Notes under the pieces: generated by a model
What the model saw: only the letters and a program-made list of their open reading frames with translations
Told to the model about the DNA's origin: nothing
Databases searched by the model: none
Assembly (NCBI RefSeq): GCF_033807575.1
Contig: NC_084704.1
Coordinates: forward strand, 36,433,968 to 36,497,967
Source: Cydia pomonella
Lineage: Eukaryota; Arthropoda; Insecta; Lepidoptera; Tortricidae
DNA length: 64,000 bases
Direction of reading: 5' to 3'
Part shown: in pieces, positions 45,204-53,507 of the stretch
Position numbering within the stretch: position 1 is the stretch's first letter
How the letters are laid out: every line of letters starts with the position of its first letter
Made by a program: the position numbers and the translations under genes

Positions 45204-47579
45204 AGTCACGTGCCACCCTGCGTCGTAGCGACATCGTTTTCTTTGAGCTCCGCAGTAAAAAATTCGTGGACGTGGCAATTCTCGTCGTATCGAGATCAAA
45301 CAAGTGTTGTTGTGTGCGGGACAGTGAGTGCCATCTTTTGGATTACAGTGTGTGAAGGTGTGACCTCGGGAAAAACCGCTAAGTGCTAAAAACCGTGTTT
45401 TTGGAGGTTAAGTGATCATAAACACCGATACGCTGAGTCACTGGACGCTGATACCGCTACGTGCGATACACCGTTGGAAGCGCCTCAACGAGCCCCGCAC
45501 GCCGACACCTCACACGTGTCTGGGCGACGCACCGTCGGAGCACAATCCACAGAAAAACAAAAACCACGTGGTGGCGTGGTCGGCGAACCAGCGACGAGCG
45601 GCTCAAACACACAACGCAGTTTCAAGCAGTGCACCTCTCCGAGTATAACGGTACTTAAAACAAAATTTTTGGACATTTACTTTCTGAGAAATAGACTTTT
45701 TAAAATTCAAAATTCAACTTTAAATACTGCAAAATCTTCAGGCAGACCATATACTTTTTGGAGTGAAATCCTGTGCGCGCTAGCTGGTACAACAGACTCT
45801 TAAAGTGTGAAAACTCTGTGGACAAAATTAGTTAGAAAAATTTTGAGTTTTCGGAAAATTTCGAAAAATATCCAATTTGAAATTTTTTTGTATGGGACTA
45901 ATTTAGATTATTATTGTGTATTATAGCTGTGTATTTTGTGTAAATTTTACAATTTTTTGTGTATTTTTATGTCAAGGGGTACCGAAGTTATCGAATTTTA
46001 ACTTATTTTTGGCCATATATTCAAAATTAATATAAAATATCACTTTTTCTCATAAAAATTAGCTTCAGAACTGCCATCCCACATCGGGAAACTTAAAACG
46101 CGGACCTCGTACCTTTTAATTTGGCCAGATACCAGAAAAACGCCATTTTGTTTTTTCTGGTATCAAATTTCAAACTGCAAATACTCGGCAACCGCTTGAC
46201 GTAAAAAAGTCGGATTTTCACCTAAGACAGTGTATTTTGAGCAGAAACCAGTATTTTCAGGTTTCAGGTGAAAATCTCGACAAAAATTTCTAAGAGTCGA
46301 GACCACTCCTAATTTATAGAGGAGATAAGACGAGAGGCAGGGAAGAAAACCCGAACCTCCTCCGACCAACGGTTCTCGAGATATCGGCCCTCAAACATTG
46401 CGTTTGACAGTTCGGCGGCCATCTTGCCTAATTTCAAGTCGCAATATCTCGACAACCCAAGGGCCTAGAGGCTCGCGGTTTCTTCCCTGAAGATAAGAGG
46501 AGGTCTATCTACCACCTTCGACCCATTTCAGAAATTTTCAGTCGATTTTCAGTCTGAAAATTTCTGAAAAATTTCGAAGCCTGAAAGTGGTCTCGGCCGA
46601 TAGATTAGGTTAAGTTTAGATAAGCCGTCGAAAATCCGGGCTTTCTGCGACCCCAGGAACGGGAGATATCAGCGGTCAAAGTTGAACTTTGACAGTTCTC
46701 GCCGCCATTTTGGAAAAATTTAAACCGAGATATCTCCAAAACGGTAAGTCGCAGAGAGCTGGGGTTTTCTTCTAGGAAACCAGCGGGCACTACTCCGGGC
46801 GAGGGGAAACTTTTCAGACGTTTTCAGGACTTTTCAGGAAACTGAAAATCTGAAGAATTTTCCCGCCTGAAAGTGCTTCCATTAGATAGAGCTAGTCGAG
46901 CCCAGAAAAACGAGCCCAAGCGCGGACCTGTAGGGCCAGCGGATCCGGAGTTACAGACAGATACCCAATCTGGAAACCGGTTTCGGGAACGAAACCAGAA
47001 ACTTCAAGCCCTTGTAGCTCCGGAACCAGAAGGAACAGCGGGGCCGTGTTTGGTATCGTTGGAAAGGGCTCGAGGAGAGCTATCTACTGGACACAAAAAT
47101 TTGGCTCTACATAGAGTCCAAAATTTTTTGGTACATGCAAGTGACCTCTTCTTAGATATAAGTGATTGCTGTATCCATATACAGTGTTTAGACAGTATCG
47201 CACAGAGTCAATGACTCTACATTTGACATCGCTATAGAATAATCGTAAATTTAAGGTGAGAATAGAGTCAGCGACTCTAAACTATATTATATATAATATT
47301 AGAAATAAGACCCTCACTCCCCCTGTACAGGAGTAAAAGAATAACTAGCTTAATAGACTTTTATTATTTTCCTTCTTCTTTTGTGTTCCCTCTTTTTTAT
47401 TTTATTTTCCTTATTGTCACCCTCCTCCTTCAATTACACTGACGGAGCACCGCCCCTACCTTACAGAGGCGGAAATCAATTGATAGAGTCAGAAAAACTT
47501 GACGCCCCCCCTTTACAGGGGCAAATATCGACTCACAGCAGACACGCGCTGTGACAACAAACGAAGGAGATACTCCCTC
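45204..47579 (+). promoter_or_regulatory. Long 5' UTR with duplicated block and YY1-like motifs
   Basis: Two diverged copies of one block (about 46368-46530 and 46655-46790) each contain a GAGATATC-type palindrome, TTTGACAGTT, a GCCGCCAT(T/C)TTG-type motif (46414-46426 and 46701-46713), a second ATATCTC and a GAGAG/TTTTCTTC stretch. An internal promoter is expected here. The ORFs seen in this region have non-ATG starts and no motif. Confidence 0.45.
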
Positions 47580-49196
47580 ATGCCAATGTATAGGACTCCA
47601 AATAGGACACAAAAAAAGGACGGCCTGGAGACAGAAATGTCACCGTCTCCCCAAAAAACGGAACGAGCGGGCCCCTCGCATCAAACTTCGGCAACTAGGT
47701 CGACGGGAGAGCCACCCGCCCAAAACGTCAGACGCAGCATTGGAGAGTGGGAACAAGGAAAGAGACAAGTTCCCTTACCCTCCAAAACAACACCGACCAC
47801 AGTGACAAAGCGGGCAGGCCCTGCTGAGCAGGCGGGGATGGGCAGGACCTTCCTGCTTTCACCAAACCCACAGTCGGCGGTCGCCGCGGACGCGGATGTG
47901 ATTCAAATGCACATACCCGCGGCCCTCCCGCCACCAAACGTGGACGCGGATAAAACTTCACAGGCAGGTCCCTCAAGCACCAAAGCAGGAATATTCCCAA
48001 AAACAGCCGAGGCCAGAAAACTGATGGAGAAGGGTAAGAACCAACTAGACCTATCAGGGAATATTAAGAAAGAGATGAAAGCATCAGTTAAGGACATCCT
48101 GGAAAAACTATATAGGATGGTAAAGGATATAGAACAAGAAAAGAAACGCCTAGAGACGGCCGAGTCGGACCAAAGAAAGAAAAACCCCACGAAGGAAAAA
48201 AAGGAGCCTGAAAAGACTAACCTCACAGTCCTGAATTCAACATCTGTGGCAAATGAAAACCAGGCCACTCTAGAAGAACATGCAAAGCTCCTGAAAGAAA
48301 ATATGAAACAAATGGGAGAACTCAAAGAAGCAATGGAGAAACAAAGAGAGGCAATAGAGACAGCGACAGCTAGGACCTACGCGACTGTGACGGCAGAGCA
48401 ACCCACTGTACAAAACAAAAAGCCTCCCACTGACAGAAAAACCCTACACTCTGTGATAATCACCTCTAAAAATGATACAGAAACTGGAGAAGAGGTACTC
48501 GAAAGAGTGAGAAAAGCAGTAGATGCCAAAGAGGGCTGGATAACAGTGGAGAAAGTACGAAAAGCCAAGGACAGGAAGATAATCCTAGGATTAAGCACAG
48601 AAGGGGACCGAGAAAAGCTGAAGAATAGACTCGGAAGAGAAGGAGTCGACCTCAACGTCGAGGAAGTGAAGAACAAGGACCCGCTTTTGGTTCTGAAGAG
48701 CGTCCTCTCGATAAACACAGACGAGGACGTATTAAAAGCTCTCAGGAACCAAAACCGGGGCGTCTTTCGCGGCCTTGACGAGGAGGACGATCGGTTGGAG
48801 ATCAAATATAGGAGGAAAACCAGAAACCCCTATACCAGCCATGTGGTAATCAGTGTCTCGCCAATTGTGTGGCAAAGAGCACTAGAAATCGGAAAAGTCC
48901 ACATTGATCTCCAGCGGATCAGGGTCGAAGACCAAACCCCGCTGGTGCAATGTACTCGCTGCTTGGGGTACGGGCACAGCAGACGGTTCTGTAAGGACCC
49001 GACTGACTTGTGCAGCCATTGCGGGGGCCCCCATATGAGAAACCAGTGCGAAGATTTTCTCGCTGATGTGCCTCCCGCATGCAAAAACTGCACGAGAGCA
49101 GGGATGGATCTTATTGAGCACAACGCCTTCAGCAATGACTGCCCCATCCGCAAGAAATGGGACACTATAGCTAGATCAACTATAGCATACTGCTAA
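47580..49196 (+). CDS. TRAS-like ORF1, Gag protein with zinc knuckles (538 aa)
   Basis: The first ATG of the frame is at 47580 (MPMYRTPNRT); upstream codons are open but lack ATG. The N-terminal half is Pro/Thr/Ser and charge rich. The middle is strongly Lys/Glu rich and coiled-coil like (DILEKLYRMVKDIEQEKKR; LEEHAKLLKENMKQ). A conserved domain around LLVLKSVLSI ... VWQRALEIGKVHIDLQRI precedes the knuckles C458-C461-H466-C471 and C478-C481-H486-C491 and a third Cys pair. The domain order is the same as in the E proteins. The product packages the RNA and targets it to the telomere. It ends at TAA 49194-49196. Confidence 0.9.
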   Translation: MPMYRTPNRTQKKDGLETEMSPSPQKTERAGPSHQTSATRSTGEPPAQNVRRSIGEWEQGKRQVPLPSKTTPTTVTKRAGPAEQAGMGRTFLLSPNPQSAVAADADVIQMHIPAALPPPNVDADKTSQAGPSSTKAGIFPKTAEARKLMEKGKNQLDLSGNIKKEMKASVKDILEKLYRMVKDIEQEKKRLETAESDQRKKNPTKEKKEPEKTNLTVLNSTSVANENQATLEEHAKLLKENMKQMGELKEAMEKQREAIETATARTYATVTAEQPTVQNKKPPTDRKTLHSVIITSKNDTETGEEVLERVRKAVDAKEGWITVEKVRKAKDRKIILGLSTEGDREKLKNRLGREGVDLNVEEVKNKDPLLVLKSVLSINTDEDVLKALRNQNRGVFRGLDEEDDRLEIKYRRKTRNPYTSHVVISVSPIVWQRALEIGKVHIDLQRIRVEDQTPLVQCTRCLGYGHSRRFCKDPTDLCSHCGGPHMRNQCEDFLADVPPACKNCTRAGMDLIEHNAFSNDCPIRKKWDTIARSTIAYC

Positions 49197-49206
49197 AGGC
49201 GCCCCG

Positions 49207-52200
49207 GTGGAAATAACTACTAGCAAATACACGGTAGCACAAGCAAACCTCCAGCGTAGCAAACTGGCTACAAATGAGCTATTGATGGAAGCGAAGAAAC
49301 GCGGGATTGCAGTAGCTCTATTACAGGAGCCATACGTAGGAGCCGAGAGGGAGATGAGAGGCCATAGAGGAGTGCGAATTTTCCAGAACACCGATATAGG
49401 AGAAGGAACTGTAAAAGCCGCAATAGCGGTATTCGACCAAGACCTAGATGTCATACAGTGTCCGAAACTCACCACGAATAACATCGTTGTAGTGAGGATC
49501 CGAACCAGTGCATGGGAAATCGCACTCACCTCCATCTATCTGGAAAACCCTAAACATAACCACCCCATAGAGCCAGATATAGAACAACTCGCCAAGATAG
49601 AAAGGGAGGTCGGCTCAAGAAGATGGCTCATTGGAGGGGATGCAAATGCAAAAAGCACATGGTGGGGAAGCCCCACAAATGACCACAGGGGGGAAGAACT
49701 GTCGGCGGCACTCGATGAGCTGAACCTGCATATTCTAAACAGAGGAGAAACTCCGACTTTCGACACCATAAGAGGAGAAGTGCGTTACCAAAGCTTTGTG
49801 GATATCACAGCCTGCTCAATGGACCTCTTGGAATTCGTGGATGACTGGAAAGTCGAGGAAGGCCTCACAAGCTCGGACCACAACGGTATAATATTCAAAA
49901 TAAGACTTCAGAAAGCAAAAGGTATGAACATCAGTAGAACTACAAGGAAGTATAATACGAAAAAAGCAAATTGGCCTAAATTTAGAGAGGAACTCACGCA
50001 ATTACTTCAAGACAATGAAATTACAATAACAGAATTAGAGAAAATTACAAACAAAACACAAATAGAAACAGTCACAAAAAATATAATAAATATAATAGAT
50101 ACTGCATGCAAACATGCCATACCAGCCAAAAAAGCAAAAGAAGAACTTACCTTGCCGTGGTGGTCGGAGAAGTTGGAGAGGCTGAAGAGGGCAGTTACCA
50201 CGATGAAACGTAGAATACGATGCGCCGCACCAGTGAGGAGGTCGAAAGTCGTCGAAGAATACCTGAAACAGAAAGAAGAATACAAATTAGCAGTAGAAAA
50301 AGCTCAAACAGACAGTTGGAAAGAGTTCTGTTGTAAACAAGACAGAGAGGGGGTCTGGGAAGGTATATATCGCGTAATCGGGAGAACCTCGCGAAGGGTA
50401 GAGGACTTGCCGCTGGAGAAAAATGGGGAGGTCTTGGATGAAAGGGACTCCGCCAAATTGTTGGCGGAAACCTTTTACCCCGAGGATCTCACGACCAACG
50501 ACAACATGCACCATAGAGAAATTCGTAGCAAAGCGGAAGAAGTAAATGCTGGCGGACAAGGTGAGACTTGTGACCCACCATTTACAATGGCGGAACTTAA
50601 AACTGCAAGCGAATCTTTCAACCCGAAAAAGGCACCAGGACCCGACGGCTTTACTGCCGACATATGCCTCCAAGCTATAAAAAGTGAACCAGAACTCTTC
50701 CTGAAGTTCTACAATAAGTGCCTCGAATGCCACCACTTTCCGACAGACTGGAAAAAAGCCACCGTTGTGGTGTTGAGGAAACCGGGCAAAGAAAACTACA
50801 AAATACCGAAATCTTATAGACCCATTGGACTTCTCTCGATCCTCGGAAAAACTCTGGAAAAGATGTTAGTGGCCCGCCTCAGGTTTCATCTGTTACCAAG
50901 GATGAGTACACGACAGTTCGGATTCATGCCCCAGAGGAGCACCGAAGACTCCCTCTACAGACTTATGCAACACATTTACCAGAAATTAAATCAAAAGAAG
51001 ATAGTCACAATCATCTCGTTGGACATAGAGGGAGCCTTCGATAGCGCCTGGTGGCCAGCGATTAGAGTCCGACTGGCGGAAGAAAAGTGTCCACTAAACC
51101 TGAGGAGGATTTTAGACAGCTATCTAAACGAAAGGGAGGTAGAGTTGAGGTATGCGGGAGCAGAGGTCACAAAAGGAACCAACAAAGGATGTGTTCAAGG
51201 ATCCATTGGAGGACCAATCCTCTGGAACCTCTTGTTGGACCCCCTCCTTCAGAGTTTGGAAGGAAAAGGAGTTTTTTGTCAGGCATTTGCAGACGACGTA
51301 GTGTTGGTACATGATGGCAAGACGGCTTTGGAGGTGGAGAGGAGTGCCAATTTAGCTCTCGAACATGTTCGGGAGTGGGGAGTCAAAAATAAGCTCAAAT
51401 TTGCGCCGCAAAAAACAAACGCGATGATAATAACAAGGAAACTGAAATACGATTCCCCTCGCCTGAACATGGGCGGGACCAACATTGGCATATCCAAAGA
51501 AATAAAACTGTTAGGCGTCACCATAGACGAAAAACTAACTTTTAACACTCACGTCGCAAATGTCTGCAAAAAAGCCACTGGTGTGTACAAACAGTTGTCT
51601 AAAGCGGCCAGAGTGGGATGGGGCTTAAATCCTGAAGTAATTAGAATAATATATGTAGCCACCATCGAGCCCATACTGCTTTATGCTGCCAGCGTCTGGG
51701 CACCGGCAGCGGAAAAGCTGATGGTGCGAAAGCATTTGGACGTAGTGCAGCGAGGAGTAGCCCAGAAGCTCTGCAGAGCGTACAGAACGGTGTCATTAAA
51801 CTCTGCACTGGTGCTGGCCGGGATCCTCCCCCTCGACCTCCGAGTCCGAGAGGCGGCCGCATTATACGAAGCCAAGAGGGGAGTGCCCCGGCCATCGCTA
51901 GGGGATAGAGAGGTCGAAACAATGGCCCCAGCTATAGAGGCACCTCATCCCGCAGACCAAACCACGCTGTCATTTATCAGTCTGACAGACCAGGAGCAGG
52001 TGAACAACAACAGTGAACAGGAAATCCGCATTTTCACTGACGGGAGCAAGATTGGGGGCAAGGTCGGAGCTGCAATTTCAATATGGAATAGCGAAGCAGA
52101 GATAAAAGCCCTCAAACTAGCTTTACCAGAATACTGCACCGTCTATCAGGCTGAGTTGCTGGCAATCTGCAGAGCGACGAGGGTGATCCTTAGTCGTAGT

Positions 52201-52890
52201 GAGTCAACTTTTGGAATCTTTAGCGATTCAACGGCCGCTCTCCAAACAGTCACCAATTACCGTTGCCTCCACCCCCTAGCCGTAGAAACCAGAGAGAACA
52301 TAAGATCCATATCTCATCAGAACAAGATTATCACTCTGTTCTGGATTAAAGCTCACGCGGGGTTGGAGGGCAACGAGAGAGCAGACCAATTGGCCAAATC
52401 AGCCGCTACGGGTTCCAAGAAGAGGCCGGAATACGACCTGTGCCCGATTTCACACGTCAAGCGTGACATCCGGATGGTAACGCTTGACGAGTGGAATCGT
52501 AGGTACACGACCGGCTGTACTGCATCCATCACCAAACTGTTCTTCCCGGATGCAATAGCGGCCTACAGGACTGTCCGCAAATTAAAAATCGATAGCGTCA
52601 CCACACAGATCTTCACGGGGCACGGTGGGTTCTCCGAATACCTGAACCGCTTCAGATGCAAGGACAACCCATCGTGCATCTGCGATAGTGAACGTATGGA
52701 AACGGTCCCCCACATATTGCTGGAGTGTCCTGTATACGGCCTCGAAAGATTAAATGTAGAATACGAATTGAATATGGAAATCTCACTGGAAAATATAAGT
52801 AAAATAATGGAGGGCAGAAATAGAGATAAGTTCTTACAGTACTGCAAATGTATAGCAAAACGTGTAATAGAAAATAATAAAACTAGATAG
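49207..52890 (+). CDS. TRAS-like ORF2: endonuclease, reverse transcriptase, RNase H (about 1227 aa)
   Basis: The frame is open from 49186, and 49207 is a GTG. The first ATG comes 26 codons later, after the endonuclease N-terminal motif (VAQANLQRS), so the true start is unusual. The APE-type endonuclease shows LLQEPYVG (about residue 39), GGDANAKSTWWG and SSDHNGI. RT blocks are KKAPGPDGF, SYRPIGLLS, QFGFMPQRST, LDIEGAFDSAWW, GCVQGSIGGP, AFADDVVLV (D696, D697) and LLGVTIDEKL. A type I RNase H follows, with D945, E983, D1007 and D1060 in the expected contexts (FTDGSK, QAELLAI, FSDSTAAL, ERADQLAK). The C-terminal Cys/His motif is C1157-C1159-H1169-C1174. The protein nicks the telomeric repeat and reverse-transcribes the element RNA in place. 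It has no stop or frameshift. Confidence 0.92.
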   Translation: MEITTSKYTVAQANLQRSKLATNELLMEAKKRGIAVALLQEPYVGAEREMRGHRGVRIFQNTDIGEGTVKAAIAVFDQDLDVIQCPKLTTNNIVVVRIRTSAWEIALTSIYLENPKHNHPIEPDIEQLAKIEREVGSRRWLIGGDANAKSTWWGSPTNDHRGEELSAALDELNLHILNRGETPTFDTIRGEVRYQSFVDITACSMDLLEFVDDWKVEEGLTSSDHNGIIFKIRLQKAKGMNISRTTRKYNTKKANWPKFREELTQLLQDNEITITELEKITNKTQIETVTKNIINIIDTACKHAIPAKKAKEELTLPWWSEKLERLKRAVTTMKRRIRCAAPVRRSKVVEEYLKQKEEYKLAVEKAQTDSWKEFCCKQDREGVWEGIYRVIGRTSRRVEDLPLEKNGEVLDERDSAKLLAETFYPEDLTTNDNMHHREIRSKAEEVNAGGQGETCDPPFTMAELKTASESFNPKKAPGPDGFTADICLQAIKSEPELFLKFYNKCLECHHFPTDWKKATVVVLRKPGKENYKIPKSYRPIGLLSILGKTLEKMLVARLRFHLLPRMSTRQFGFMPQRSTEDSLYRLMQHIYQKLNQKKIVTIISLDIEGAFDSAWWPAIRVRLAEEKCPLNLRRILDSYLNEREVELRYAGAEVTKGTNKGCVQGSIGGPILWNLLLDPLLQSLEGKGVFCQAFADDVVLVHDGKTALEVERSANLALEHVREWGVKNKLKFAPQKTNAMIITRKLKYDSPRLNMGGTNIGISKEIKLLGVTIDEKLTFNTHVANVCKKATGVYKQLSKAARVGWGLNPEVIRIIYVATIEPILLYAASVWAPAAEKLMVRKHLDVVQRGVAQKLCRAYRTVSLNSALVLAGILPLDLRVREAAALYEAKRGVPRPSLGDREVETMAPAIEAPHPADQTTLSFISLTDQEQVNNNSEQEIRIFTDGSKIGGKVGAAISIWNSEAEIKALKLALPEYCTVYQAELLAICRATRVILSRSESTFGIFSDSTAALQTVTNYRCLHPLAVETRENIRSISHQNKIITLFWIKAHAGLEGNERADQLAKSAATGSKKRPEYDLCPISHVKRDIRMVTLDEWNRRYTTGCTASITKLFFPDAIAAYRTVRKLKIDSVTTQIFTGHGGFSEYLNRFRCKDNPSCICDSERMETVPHILLECPVYGLERLNVEYELNMEISLENISKIMEGRNRDKFLQYCKCIAKRVIENNKTR

Positions 52891-53263
52891 TAAAATATGT
52901 TATCGTAATATTTGAATATATTATAAGTTAGCATATACAAAAAATTGTAATTTTAAAATATGTAAGTAAATAAAAATACTGTATGTAAGTACTAAATGTG
53001 AAAGTCAATTCAAAACAATAAAAGAAATGTGTAATCCCTTTTATTTACCCGTGTTACAACGAAATACTTAAATACAGAACTAAATACTTAAAAGCAGTAG
53101 GACACAGTAGTTGGGCATCCCACCCAAATCAAGAAACAAAAGATATGAAGGATGAGAGAAAGATATTGTATGAAGGATAAAAGTACGAGAGGCATAAATG
53201 CGAGAAATGGTATGAAAGAGTAATCCCGTAAAAATAGGCTCCGATCATGTTGGAGGAGGATTG
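52891..53263 (+). other. 3' UTR of the TRAS-like element
   Basis: AT-rich sequence ending in GGAGGAGGATTG before poly(A). It lacks the CGCCCGTA hairpins of E and S elements. Confidence 0.7.
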
Positions 53264-53327
<64 letters not shown>

Positions 53328-53330
<3 letters not shown>

Positions 53331-53472
53331 AACCTAACCTAACCTAACCTAACCTAACCTAACCTAACCTAACCTAACCTAACCTAACCTAACCTAACCT
53401 AACCTAACCTAACCTAACCTAACCTAACCTAACCTAACCTAACCTAACCTAACCTAACCTAACCTAACCTAA

Positions 53473-53474
<2 letters not shown>
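53328..53474 (+). repeat. Telomeric (CCTAA)n between TRAS-like and SART-like elements
   Basis: About 29 perfect units between two oppositely oriented elements. Confidence 0.97.

Positions 53475-53507
<33 letters not shown>

Larger units (their letters stand above)
45204..53327 (+). mobile_element. Full-length TRAS-like telomere-specific non-LTR retrotransposon
   Basis: An 8.1-kb element sits between CCTAACC and poly(A)-CCTAACC, with a long 5' UTR (45204-47579), ORF1 (47580-49196), ORF2 (to 52890), a 3' UTR of about 373 bp and about 64 A. Size, two ORFs, orientation on the CCTAA strand and target position agree with TRAS elements of Bombyx. Both ORFs are uninterrupted, so the copy may be active. 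Its 3' UTR does not resemble the E/S hairpin tail. RNase H motifs in ORF2 leave open whether it belongs to TRAS proper or to another RNase H-bearing branch of the R1/LOA/I group. Confidence 0.88.

Noticed and set aside
46873..47214. 113-codon ORF in the TRAS-like 5' UTR
   Set aside because: It has a non-ATG start, no recognisable domain and no counterpart in the element type; treated as UTR.
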